Below are positions 24,801 through 33,078 of a stretch of DNA of 64,000 nt, piece by piece; the first letter of the stretch is position 1, and each line of letters starts with the position of its first letter. The stretch is from Stomoxys calcitrans (taxonomy: Eukaryota; Arthropoda; Insecta; Diptera; Muscidae), in the NCBI RefSeq assembly GCF_963082655.1, contig NC_081554.1, forward strand, positions 49,803,250 to 49,867,249, given 5' to 3'. The position numbers and the translations under genes are program-made. The notes under the pieces are model-generated. The model searched no databases. It saw only the letters and a list, made by a program, of their open reading frames with translations, and had not been told where the DNA came from.

Positions 24801-27800
24801 GATGATCTAGCCATGCCCGTCCTTCTGTCTTTTGAAATCACGCTACAGTCTTTAAAAATAGAGATATGAAGCTGAAACTTTGCACGGATTCTTCTTTTGT
24901 CTATAAGCAGGTTAAGTTCGGAGATGAGCTATATCGGACTATATCTTGAAATAGCCCCCATATAGAACGATCCGCCGATTTAGGGTCTTAGGTCCATAAA
25001 AGCCACATTTATTATCCGATTTAGCTGAAATTTAGGACAGTGAGTTGTGTTAGGGCACCCGACATCCCTCTTCAATTTGGCTCAGATCGGTCCAGATTTG
25101 GATATAGCTGCCATATAGACCGATCTCTCGATTTAGGGTCTTGAGCACATAAAAAGCGCTTTTATAGTCCGATTTCGCCGAAATTTGGGACAGTGAGTTG
25201 TGCTAGGCCCCTCGACATCTTTCTGCAATATGGCTCAGATCGGTTCAGATTTGGATATAGCTGCCATATAGACCGATCTCTCGATTTGGGTTCTTGGGCC
25301 CATAAAAGGCGCATTTATTGTCCGATTTCGCCGAAATTTGGGACAGTGAGTTGTGCTAGGCCCCTCGACATCTTTTTGCAATATGGAACAGATCGGTCCA
25401 GATTTGGTTATAGCTGCCATATAGACCGATCTCTTGATTTAGGGTCATGAGCCCATAATAGGCTCATTTAATGTCTGATTTCGCCGAAATTTGGGACAGT
25501 GAGTTAAATAAAGCCCCTCGACATCTTTTTGCAATATGGCACAGATCGGTCCAGATTTGGATATAGCTGCCGATCTCTTGATTTAGGGTGAAAGGTGGTT
25601 TACATATATTCCCGAGGTGATGGGTATCCAAAGTTCGGCCCGGCCGAACATAACGCCTTTTTACTTGTTTTCGAATTGGCTGTAATTTTACACAATGGCT
25701 TCTACAATGGTCTACATCATTCGATTCGGTTATAGTCCTAATTGGACCATATCTTGATATACCTCCAATAGCATATCAATTCTTTTCTTTTTTCTTTACT
25801 TAAATTTCCATCACATATTGTGTAATCTGTAATCGGAAGTTTTCCAGAGATATATTTTGTATACCTGCACTCCAATATTCTGGAATCCTTCATGCAAAAC
25901 TTAACATACTCTCTCAGTCCAAAAGGTACCTTTTTAGTACCATATTATATTTTGTATATTCCATCCATGGTAGCAACCTATTTAATAATTTGATTATATC
26001 TTATATTCTATTATCTGTCCCATATTTATTCTCTATCTTATATTTTTTTCAGCCCACTCAGAACGTATAAAACTCTCCTATCGCCCTGCCAGCAATAATC
26101 CCCTAGATTTGTATGTTCTCATGGACCTCACCTGGACCATGAAAGATGATCGAGAAACTTTGGTCAAATTAGGCTATGAATTAGCTACAACTTTGAAAAA
26201 TCTTACCTCTAACTATCGTTTGGGTTTCGGAAGTTTTGCTGATAAGCAAGAGATGCCCATGATAACACCCGAATTGAAGATGAATCCCTGCGCCAAAGCA
26301 GGACAAGTGTGTGAGCCAACCTACGGCTTTAGGCATCATCTCCATTTGACCGAGGATGCTAAACGTTTTGTGAAATCAGTGAAAGAGAGTAAAATAACAG
26401 GAAATTTGGATAACTTGGAAGGCGGGCTAGATGCACTCATGCAAGTGTTGGTGTGTTCCCAAGAAATTGGCTGGAAGAAGGAGGCCCGTAAAGTGGTTAT
26501 ATTGGTAACAGATGGCTTTATGCATTTTGCTGGTGATGGTCTGTTGGCGGGTATCACCAGAAAGAATGACAAAAAATGCCATTTGAGTGCCGATGGAGAA
26601 TATTTGGGATCATTAATCTACGATTACCCCTCCTTGGAGGAGATATACAGGGAATTGATGAAAAGGAAAATAAGTGTTATATTTGCAGTGACCGAAGATG
26701 TTGTGCCCACGTATAGAGAATTAAGCGGCCTTATGAAGGAAATGAGTCAAGTTGAAATTTTGAGTGAAGATTCCTCTAATATTTTGGAATTGATTGAGAA
26801 GAGGTAATTGTATTTTAACTTATGTAGAAATTAATATAAAGGGTGTTTGTTTGAAGAGCTATAGGAAATTAAAAAAAAAAAAAAAACAAAACACGTCAAA
26901 TTCAGAAAAATGCATGACCGTGCCGGCGCCCCAAAGGGTCCATCCGCTTTGTTCAATTTTGGTATACTCTTTTCAACATTTCCACCGGTATCTTACTAAT
27001 AAATGCTTCAGCCAATTGCGCCCTTTGGTGGCTCAAGAAGTAAAATATAGAGATCGATTTATATGGGAGCTGTATCTGGCTATAGACCGATTCAGACCAT
27101 AATAAACATGTATGTTGATGGTCATGAGAGGATCCGTCGTACAAAATTTCAGGCAAATCGGATAACCGACCTCTAGAGGCTCAAGACGTCAAGATCCCAA
27201 ATCTGTTTATATGGCAGCTATATCAGGCTATGAACCGTTTTGAACTTTATTTGACACATTTGTTAAAAGTAAGAATAAAATACCTCATGCAAAATTTCAG
27301 CCAAATCGGATAAGAATTGCGCTATCTAGAAGCTCAAGAAGTCAAGTCCCCAGATCTGTTTATATGACAGCTATATCAAGTTATGGGACGATTTGAGCCA
27401 TACTTGGCACAGTTGTTGGATATCATAACAAAACACGTCGTGCAAAATTTCATTCCAATCGGATATGAATTGCGCATTCAAGAGACTCAAGAAGTCAAGA
27501 CCCAAGATCGGTTTATATAGCTGCTATATCAAAACATAGACTGATATTGCCCATTTACAATCCCAACGGACCTACACTAATAAGAAGTATTTGTGCAAAA
27601 TTTCAAGTGGCTAGTTTTACTCCTTCGAAAGTTAGCGTGCTTTCGACAGACAGACTGACGGACGTGGCTAGATCGACATAAAATGTCACGACGATCAAGA
27701 ATTTATATACTTTATGGTGTCTCAGACGAATATTTCGAGTAGTAACAAACAGAATGACGAAATTAGTATACCCCCATCCTATGGTGGAGGGTATAAAAAA

Positions 27801-30800
27801 GTTGAATATCACCTCACGGTTGCGCTCAGTATTCACAGTTACGTTCCGATTCGCATCATCTTTGAAGAAGTACGGTCCAATGATGCCACCAGCCCATAAA
27901 CCGCAACAAACTGTGACTTTTTCTGGATGCATTGGTAGCTCTTGCTATGCTTCTGGCGGATCTTCAGTTGAAAATCGACAAATCTGTTTAATTACGTACT
28001 CATTGAGCCAAAAATGAGCTTCGTCCCTGAAGAAGAAGAAGAGTGCCAAGAACTTTCTTAGCAGAGCTATTATATTTTTGGCAAAACTGTCTAAGCTGTT
28101 ATCTTTTTGGCAACACTGGTTTAAACCCGAAGACGGTCTTCTTCACCCAGTCTATTACATGAGTTATAAAACTAGCTACGCTAATATTCCAGCTATGAAC
28201 TTGAAGTGTTAGCAATCATAGAAGAATTGAATAAGTTTGAAGAATTCGATTTAAGATAGTCACTGATTGCAATGCTTCTACAAAGACACTAGACAAGAAA
28301 AATTTGTGTGCTAGGGTTTCTCGTTGGGTATTATTATTCGAGAAAATTTAAAAGATAAACCCGCCTTTAAGAATTACTTCATGAAAGGAGATATCCAGTA
28401 CAAACTTGTTGATGATTGCGAATTGATTATTGTACCAAATGAAATGCGTAGCGTGATCATTAGAAACGTTTTCTGTTAAGAAGACAAAAGTGTTGATTTC
28501 CAAAGAGTATTTCATTCCAAAATTAGAAGAAAGAATCCAAAAGCAGATATCAAATTATATCCCTTGTATATTTTCAAACCGGAAACATTGTAAGCAAGAA
28601 GGTGAACTTAGACCGTTACCGAAAGACGACACTCCATTACATACTTACCATATCGATTTTCTTGTTCCTCTTCAATCAACCAGTAAACTTTATAACCACA
28701 TTTTTACCGTGATCAACAGTTTTATGAAATTTTGTTGGTTATATCCCACGAAGACAACTTCTACAGAAGATGCTATTTCCCCTATTAACGACTCAAAGTA
28801 CCATTTTTGGTAAACCTGCAAGGATCATTTTCCACCGTGAATCAGCAAGAAGGCCACCGTAGCGCAGAGGTTAGCATGTCCGCCTATGACGCTGAACGCC
28901 TGGCTTCGAATCCTGGCGAGACCATTAGAAAAAATTTTCATCGGTGGTTTTCCCCTCCTAATACTGGCAACATTTGTGAGGTACTATGCCATGTAAAACT
29001 TCTCTCCAAACAATGTCGCATTGCGGCACGCCGTTCGGACTCGGCTATAAAAAGAAGGCCCCTTATCATTGAACTTAAACTTGAATTATACTGCACTCAA
29101 TGATATGTGAGAAGTTTGCCCCTGTTCCCTAGTGGAATGTTCATGGACAAAATTTGCATTATATATATATCGCCCGATCTTCACTCCTAGAGCCACTGCA
29201 AGCGCATTTATTGACCAATCTCCCAAAGATCGAAATCGGTTCAGATTTATGGCTCCCATATATATGTTCATCCGATTTGCAGTAATATTGCAATAAAATG
29301 GTCACTTGTTAACCGATTCTCTCGAAATTTTGCAGGAGGGATTTTCTTATGACTTCTAATATTAAAAGTGAATTTCATAGAAATCGGTTCAGATTTAGAT
29401 ATAGCTCTGATACATATATATCGCCCGATTTTCACTCCTACAGCCACTGCAAGCGCATTTATTGATCGATCTTCACAAAACTTTGTTCAATGCTTTCCTC
29501 CACGACTTTTACAATATCTGAGAAGTTTGCTCGAAATCGGTTCAGATTTAGATGCAGTAATATTGCAATAAAATGGTCATTTCTTATCCGATTCTCTCGA
29601 AATTTACCAGGGGGGATTTTCTTATGACATCTAATATTACAGGCGAATTTCATAGAAATCGGTTCAGATTTAGATATAGATCTCATACATATATATCGCC
29701 CAATTTTCACTCATAGAGCCACTGTAAGTGCATTTATTGATCAATCTTCACAAAATTTGTACAACCCTTTCCTTTAGGACTTCCACAACATCTGTAAAAT
29801 TTGCTCAAAATCGGTTCAGATTTAGATATAGCTCCCCTATATATGTTCGTCCGATTTGCAGTAATATTGCAATAAAATGGTCATTTGTCAACCGATTCTC
29901 TCGAAATTTAGCAGGGGTGATTTTCTTATGACTTTTAATATTACAGGTGAATTTCATAGAAATCGGTTCAGATTTAGATATAGATCTCATACATATATAT
30001 TGCCCAATTTTCACTCATAGAGCCAATGTAAGCGCATTTATTGATCAATCTTCACAAAACTTTGTACAACGCTTTCCTCCACGACTGTTACTATATCTGA
30101 GAAGTTTACTCGGTTCAGATTTAGATATAGCTCCCATACATATGTTCGTCCGATTTGAAGTAATATCGCAATAAAATTGTCATTTGTTAAGCGATTCTCT
30201 GGAAATCGATCTGGGGTCTTGACTTCTTGAGCCACTAGAGGGCGCAATTAATATCCGATTTGGCTGATATTTTGCATGAGGTGTATTGTAATGACTTTCA
30301 ACAACTGGGCTAAGAATAGTTCAAATCGGTCCATAACCTGATATAGCTGCCATATAAACCGATCTGGGGTCTTGACTTCTTGAGCCACTAGAGGGCGCAA
30401 TTATTATCAGATTTAGCTAAAATTTTGCATGAGGTGTTTTGTTATAACTTTCAACAACTGTGCTGCCATTTAAACCAATATGGAATCTTGACTTCTTGAG
30501 CTTCTAAAGGGCGCAAGAATTATCCGATTTGGCTGAAAGTTTGTACAACGGCTTTTCCCATGACTTTTAACATACGTGTCGAATATGACATGAATCGGTT
30601 TATAGCCTAATACAGCTTTCCCTATTTTACATCTTCAACCCCTAAAGTGCGCAATTATTATAAGATTTGGCTGAAATTTTACACAATGACTTCTACTATG
30701 GTCTCCAATATTCAGTTCAATTATGGTTCGAAATGAAACAATTACTTGATAATGTTCCAATAACATAGCAAGTCTTTTCTTTTATCTTTTGTTTGCCTTA

Positions 30801-32445
30801 AAAGAGATACCGTAACAAGAACTCGACAAATGCGATCCATGGTGGAGGGTATATAAGATTCGGCCCGGCCGAACTTACCACGATTTTACTTGTTTTTATT
30901 CACTTGTATTGATAGTCCTTTAATAACCAATAAAAATTCTCCTTTGCAGTTATGACAGGTTCATCAAGCGCACCCAATTTTCGGACAACAGTCCCGATTT
31001 TATAAAAATCGAATATAAAACTGATTGCGGTGGTCAATTTCCTACACTGCGCAAGCGCAACTATTGCAATGATGTGGAGTTGGGCAAAACTGTGGAGTTC
31101 TATATTGACGTGACTCTCACAGATTATCCCAAGGATGGCATCTATGTAAGATCCCACATTGTCGGGGAAATTTTGAAAATTTCACCTCAAATTTTCCTTC
31201 TTGCAGACCCATAAAATACGCATTGATGAATCTGCATTGAACGAGTATATGGAAATCGAAGTGGAAATTCAAAAACCCTGCACTTGTTCAGAAGAACTGG
31301 ATGTCAATGATGAAAATGGTCGTTTTCAGTGCAATAATAATGGCTTTATGCACTGTGGCATGTGTCAGTGTGACGCAGCTTGGTAAGCATAATAAGCAGT
31401 TTTGGAAAATGAAAATGATATGAGAATTTTTGTGTACCTTAAGGACTGGGACATCGTGCACCTGCCCCACAGATCCCACAAATGCCACCACAACAGAGGC
31501 CATAGAAAATTTTTGCCGTCGTCCCTATGACCTTAGCAAGCCCGATGACCTGGGACCGGTCTGTTCAAATCGTGGTACTTGTGAGTGTGGTCATTGCTTC
31601 TGTTTTCCCGGTTTCGAGGGAACATTCTGCGAATGTCCTGAATGCGATGTGGACTGTGATCTCCGCAAGGCGGATTGTATATGTGGCCAATGTGTTTGCA
31701 AGTATGGATGGTCGGGAAACCGCTGCAATTGTGAGGACAGTTTGGATGGCTGCATTGGTCCCACAGGGGAAATATGCTCGGATCGGGGTTATTGTGAGTG
31801 TGGCGAATGTGTCTGTGATGAGCCGTATGTGGGTAAATTTTGTGAAATCGGTTCGGAGACGGAGAATAAAATTTGTACCTTCTATGAGGCATGTGTGACG
31901 TGTCTGATTGAGGAGAACACCAAAACGGGAAAATGTGGAAATGTATCGGAGATATGTGGCAAGGCCGAGAAACTTGAAAAGTTTACCACAGTGTTTGTCA
32001 AAGATGAATTGGGTGAGTTCCCTGATGTCTTTTAAAGCAATTAAAGAAAAAATATATACTTTACTTTTTTTTCTCTCTTAAAGATATTGAAAATCGTTGT
32101 TTGGCTCGTGTTGAAAATGAATATGGCATACCATGCGATCACTATTTCACCTACCAAATGGTAGCTCACATGGAAAACTATCTGTTGATACAAGTCAACG
32201 TGTGTGAGCCCTTGAATTATATGGCTGTCATAGGCTTTGTGTCGCTGGCCACTTTTTTTTTGGGTCTACTACTCATTTGTATTATTTGGGGTTGTATACG
32301 AGCCAAAGACAAACGAGAGTATGCTCGTTTTATGGCTGATCAAGAAAATAGTTATATGGAGCATAGTCCCATTTATAGAGATCCCATTGGTCGTTTTGTT
32401 GTGCCAAAGGCAGTAAATCGTAAACAAAGCAATCCATTTTTATAA
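13096..32445 (+). CDS. Itgbn: Integrin beta-nu subunit, complete 8-exon gene
   Basis: Beta subunit of a heterodimeric cell-surface adhesion receptor; in Drosophila beta-nu acts in phagocytosis and gut and haemocyte adhesion with an alpha partner. Exons: 13096-13162, 13306-13382, 15859-16048, 26053-26803, 30950-31145, 31207-31382, 31444-32012, 32084-32445. All junctions are GT-AG and phases agree, giving 795 residues (family member about 800). Layout: signal peptide 1-22; PSI 23-70; beta-I domain from about 130 with MIDAS-like D136-L-T138-W-T140 and DD at 143-144, disulfide loop C191-C198, N229-L-D...E234 and TDG 264-266; cysteine-rich EGF-type repeats about 447-640; tail domain; transmembrane helix about 722-747; cytoplasmic tail with KREYARF and SPIY (770-773). 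Assignment to beta-nu rather than betaPS rests on remembered sequence similarity. Introns 2-4 (2.5, 10.0, 4.1 kb) are full of transposons; introns 5-7 are 61-71 bp. Confidence 0.93.
13306..13382 (+). CDS. Itgbn: Integrin exon 2: PSI domain, first half
   Basis: After a TTTAG acceptor it reads [20 protein letters not shown] then AWCTDK. The C-x5-C-x2-C-x6-C-x2-C spacing is the plexin-semaphorin-integrin signature. It ends in phase 0 at AAG|GTGATT. Confidence 0.9.
13383..13554. other. Intron 2, 5' part
   Basis: Includes a short (GT)n microsatellite at about 13460-13480. Nothing else is recognised. Confidence 0.5.
13555..14957 (+). mobile_element. DINE-1-like element, third subfamily, in Itgbn intron 2
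   Basis: The ends are GGCGACTATATAATACCCTA (left) and TATAATACCCTGTACCACAG (right, about 14920-14940). In between are at least six modules with GCAAATCGGGCGATACATAT anchors; successive anchors at 14338, 14491 and 14644 are exactly 153 bp apart. Because 153 is divisible by three, one strand stays open for 249 codons as a 51-residue repeat; I regard this as a by-product. Related elements lie at 59.9-60.4 and 50.7-51.3 kb. Confidence 0.65.
14986..15110 (+). mobile_element. tRNA-derived SINE fragment
   Basis: It has the A/B-box region (GAGGTTAGCATGTCCGTC, CTGGGTTCGAATC) with a small insertion after the B box, then degraded body. It stops where an opposite-strand SINE begins. Confidence 0.7.
15111..15301 (-). 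mobile_element. tRNA-derived SINE fragment, reverse strand
   Basis: Reading the minus strand from 15301: GGAGGCCAACGTAGTGCAAA, the B box GGGTTCGAATCC, then body to GCGGCACGCCGTCCG. With the preceding copy it forms an inverted pair inside Itgbn intron 2. Confidence 0.8.
15302..15630 (+). pseudogene. Tc1/mariner-superfamily transposase remnant
   Basis: It reads (with stops) CGFLA-like debris, then [45 protein letters not shown] and [19 protein letters not shown]. This is the catalytic-core segment of a family common in insects: FWLNG, then [11 protein letters not shown]. The remnant lacks N- and C-terminal parts and is truncated at the same residue as the second remnant at 27798-28021. It lies in intron 2. 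Confidence 0.8.
15859..16048 (+). CDS. Itgbn: Integrin exon 3: end of PSI domain, hybrid-domain start
   Basis: After a TATAG acceptor it encodes [20 protein letters not shown], then [15 protein letters not shown] and [13 protein letters not shown]. Beta integrins have the same order: a PSI cysteine pair, then the VQVxPQxVxLxL strand of the hybrid domain. It ends in phase 1 at AAAT|GTAAGTT, matching the phase of exon 4. Confidence 0.9.
16049..16535. other. Intron 3, 5' part, no gene seen
   Basis: AT-rich with short homopolymers. No domain or repeat family is recognised. Confidence 0.4.
16536..17343 (-). mobile_element. DINE-1-like element in Itgbn intron 3
   Basis: A-type modules (GATCGGTTTATATGGCAGCT, CAGCCAAATCGGATAAGA) run to the core (AAAGTTAGCATGCTTTCGAC, ACGGACATGGCTATATCGAC) and end at CGGTGGAGGGTATA near 17340. 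It is 5'-eroded. Confidence 0.65.
17344..19090 (-). mobile_element. Diverged DINE-like module blocks
   Basis: Modules with GATATAGCTCCCATATATAT, GATATGGACTTTTAAGGCTG and TTTTGTCCGATCTT repeat with a 153-bp step (18361 to 18514). An (AT)n microsatellite lies at about 18833-18855. A block at 17690-17990 is of the GACCGATCTCTCGATTT subtype. There is no coding capacity. Confidence 0.55.
19091..19329 (-). mobile_element. tRNA-derived SINE, reverse strand
   Basis: The tRNA-like head at the right end (GGAGGCCACCGTAGCGCAGA read on the minus strand) and the tail GTTCATGGGCAAATTTGCAT at the left are present, but part of the body is deleted. It lies in Itgbn intron 3. Confidence 0.8.
19330..21120 (-). 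mobile_element. DINE-like element remnants, fourth subtype
   Basis: An element end (AAAGTTCGGCCCGGCCGAAA, GCCTTTTTAC) lies at about 19630-19670. It is followed by modules with CTTGATATAGCCCCCATATA, GACCGATCTCCCGATTT and TTTGGAACAGCGAGTTAT at roughly 130-150 bp steps. Confidence 0.55.
21121..22612. repeat. Exact 745-bp tandem duplication
   Basis: Unit 1 (about 21121-21865) and unit 2 (about 21866-22610) show no difference in the stretches I compared base by base. The junctions share an AG dinucleotide (21121-21122, 21866-21867, 22611-22612). Each unit contains DINE-like modules, the terminus GGTATCCAAAGTTCGGCCGG and about 90 bp beyond it. A smaller ~140-bp partial duplication is nested inside each unit. 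Confidence 0.9.
22613..23599. other. Intron 3 sequence free of recognised repeats
   Basis: About 1 kb without a DINE, SINE or LINE match within the window and without a coding island. It includes poly-A near 22866 and a CT-rich run (TCTCTCTCTCTC) near 23050. It is the longest non-repetitive stretch of the intron and a candidate place for an intronic enhancer, though no specific site is recognised. Confidence 0.4.
23600..24678 (+). mobile_element. DINE-1-like element split by a SINE
   Basis: The terminus and core lie at 23605-23765 (GGGAGGGGGTATACTAATTT, AAGTCGATCTAGCCATGTCC). The core resumes at 24090 (GGAGTAAAGCTAGCCGCTTG) and continues into A-type modules to about 24678. Confidence 0.7.
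23770..24089 (-). mobile_element. Full-length tRNA-derived SINE inserted in a DINE-like element
   Basis: The minus strand reads GGAGGCCAACGTAGCGCAGA at the head, B box GGGTTCGAATCC, then body with GCACTGCGGCACGCCGTTCG, and the tail GTTCATGGGCAAAATTTGCA. The flanks GAGTTAAGCTA and GGAGTAAAGCTA look like an imperfect target-site duplication. It is about 320 bp and the best reference copy of this family here. Confidence 0.85.
24679..25668 (+). mobile_element. DINE-1-like element, second subfamily, complete
   Basis: It starts with the core (ACCCACCACCGAAAGATGGG, GATCTAGCCATGCCCGTCC). B-type modules follow with TAGCTGCCAT anchors at 25258 and 25411 (153 bp apart). It ends GGGTATCCAAAGTTCGGCCC then AACGCCTTTTTACTTGTT at 25668. 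The two ends carry the inverted CCCACC/GGTGATGGGTA motif. Confidence 0.7.
25669..26052. other. Intron 3, 3' end
   Basis: Pyrimidine-rich sequence leading to the TATTTTTTTCAG acceptor of exon 4. No other feature is seen. Confidence 0.6.
26053..26803 (+). CDS. Itgbn: Integrin exon 4: beta-I (ligand-binding) domain
   Basis: A 751-bp exon encodes residues 112-361. It carries the metal-dependent adhesion site (DLTWTMKDD), LGFGSFADK, the specificity loop between C191 and C198, [49 protein letters not shown] and [11 protein letters not shown]. The usual DxSxS is DxTxT here, and NLDxPEG has Leu instead of Pro. It ends in phase 2 at AAGAG|GTAATT. Confidence 0.95.
26804..26995. other. Intron 4, 5' part
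   Basis: It has a poly-A run at about 26871-26886 and is otherwise featureless. Confidence 0.4.
26996..27797 (-). mobile_element. DINE-1-like element in Itgbn intron 4
   Basis: A-type modules (CAAAATTTCAGGCAAATCGG, GATCGGTTTATATAG) are followed by a core with CGACAGACAGACTGACGGAC and the intact GACGAAATTAGTATACCC stretch, ending GGTGGAGGGTATA at about 27795. It lacks the left terminus. Confidence 0.68.
27798..28021 (-). pseudogene. Tc1/mariner-superfamily transposase remnant, second copy
   Basis: The minus strand reads [19 protein letters not shown], then a stop, [20 protein letters not shown] and [18 protein letters not shown] with TERNREV at the end. It covers the same segment as the remnant at 15302-15630 and abuts a DINE-like terminus. 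It is dead by truncation and an internal stop. Confidence 0.8.
28022..28139. other. Short intron 4 spacer
   Basis: Contains GAAGAAGAAGAG and an imperfect direct repeat (TATTTTTGGCAAAACTGTC and TATCTTTTTGGCAACACTGG). Confidence 0.4.
28140..28851 (+). pseudogene. Ty3/gypsy-type LTR retroelement pol fragment (RNase H and integrase)
   Basis: The pieces appear in several frames. [15 protein letters not shown] and VTDCNA belong to RNase H, and [20 protein letters not shown] with [19 protein letters not shown] belongs to the integrase core. Frameshifts and stops throughout mean no product. It is cut at 28852 by a SINE and lies in Itgbn intron 4. No LTR was identified. Confidence 0.8.
28852..29160 (+). 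mobile_element. Full-length tRNA-derived SINE
   Basis: The head GGCCACCGTAGCGCAGAGGT is complete, the B-box region is CTGGCTTCGAATCC, then the body, and the tail GTTCATGGACAAAATTTGCA. It is inserted into the gypsy-type fragment. It should not be called a tRNA gene. Confidence 0.88.
29161..30899 (-). mobile_element. DINE-like module blocks filling the end of Itgbn intron 4
   Basis: 29161-30190 holds modules with ATATATATCGCCC, TTTTCACTCCTAGAGCCACT and GAAATCGGTTCAGATTTAGA. 30195-30760 holds A-type modules in reverse (GATCTGGGGTCTTGACTTCT). The terminus GGAGGGTATATAAGATTCGG with GATTTTACTTGTTT lies at 30842-30896, just 54 bp before exon 5. Confidence 0.62.
30950..31145 (+). CDS. Itgbn: Integrin exon 5: hybrid domain return
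   Basis: After CTTTGCAG it reads [21 protein letters not shown], then [20 protein letters not shown] and [15 protein letters not shown]. It joins exon 4 in phase 2 and ends in phase 0 at TAT|GTAAGA. Confidence 0.93.
31207..31382 (+). CDS. Itgbn: Integrin exon 6: start of cysteine-rich stalk
   Basis: [20 protein letters not shown] leads to the first stalk cysteines ([22 protein letters not shown]). It is bounded by 61-bp introns on both sides and ends in phase 2 at GCTTG|GTAAGC. Confidence 0.93.
31444..32012 (+). CDS. Itgbn: Integrin exon 7: EGF-type repeats and beta-tail
   Basis: It encodes the I-EGF modules with the CxCxxCxCxxGxxGxxC pattern ([59 protein letters not shown]), then the [12 protein letters not shown] segment of the tail domain. 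It uses an AAG acceptor at 31441-31443 and a GTGAGT donor. Open frames overlapping it on either strand are shadows. Confidence 0.94.
32084..32445 (+). CDS. Itgbn: Integrin exon 8: tail, transmembrane helix, cytoplasmic domain, stop
   Basis: It encodes residues 676-795. The hydrophobic span [20 protein letters not shown] is the membrane helix. It is followed by [11 protein letters not shown], the membrane-proximal talin/alpha-subunit interface, then [16 protein letters not shown] and a C-terminal SNPFL. TAA is at 32443-32445. Confidence 0.94.
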
Positions 32446-32639
32446 AATGTGTATACCAAACTCCACTACTGTGGTACTGGGTATTATTTAGATGTTAAAA
32501 AATTTAATACAATTATGACAATATACTATATTTTTAATACTTTAAGGTGTAAAATGAAATTATGGCTTTTATTAAGTTTTTCGGCCCGCTCTGCTTTTTT
32601 TTTTAGTTTCGACACTAAGCGAGTTTTTAGTGAAATACC
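32446..32639. other. 3' flank of the integrin gene
   Basis: AT-rich presumptive 3' UTR. I do not see a clean AATAAA signal; the polyadenylation site is undetermined. Confidence 0.35.
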
Positions 32640-33078
32640 ATGCTTCATGGGGATTTTGGGAGTGGGAAGGCCTCTCGGATAGTGGTTGGTGCTTTTAGGG
32701 GGTGGTGTGCAAAAAAGGAAGCCAATTCCATGGATAGCCAACAAGTAGCCCAGGTTATTAGGGCAGAGAGGGTCAACGACAACAGCACAGTGTGTTTTAT
32801 GGTAAATAGAGAACAGAAGTCCTATTTCCAAATGAGCTTCATACTGGATTCGGGTTTAAGTGACCATATAACAAATGATCGTAGCCTCTTCAAGTCGATT
32901 GGAACGATGCAAAATCCTGTGAAAATTAACGTAGGCTACTACATATATGGGCAAGATGAAAAGCAAGTAATTCCAAAAATTTGCTATATTTTCCAGATCT
33001 TTGGGAGAATCTATTATCAGTTCAAAAACTGACAAAAGCGGGTCTAGAAGTAGTTTTTAAACAAGAAAAGGCGTGGTA
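32640..33078 (+). pseudogene. Ty1/copia-type retrotransposon protease fragment
   Basis: FILDSGLSDHITNDRSLFKS is the copia-type aspartic protease motif (DSG-x-SDH). A frameshifted LLSVQKLTKAGLEVVF lies at about 33010-33055, matching the segment after the protease in copia elements. There is no gag, integrase or LTR nearby, so this is a remnant. It begins about 200 bp after the integrin stop. Confidence 0.75.

Noticed and set aside
26109..26807. Stand-alone von Willebrand A-type protein
   Set aside because: Taken alone the exon looks like a vWA protein, but GT-AG junctions in matching phases link it to PSI, EGF and transmembrane exons of an integrin.
28852..28930. tRNA gene calls at 10.87, 11.25, 15.0, 15.3, 19.3, 24.0, 28.9 and 47.6 kb
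   Set aside because: The A and B boxes are always followed by the same ~240-bp non-tRNA body and tail, with mutations breaking a cloverleaf. These are SINE heads.
31527..31898. Overlapping frames on both strands across the integrin EGF exon
   Set aside because: They are shadows of the cysteine-rich coding exon, whose own frame joins in phase to its neighbours and carries the I-EGF pattern.
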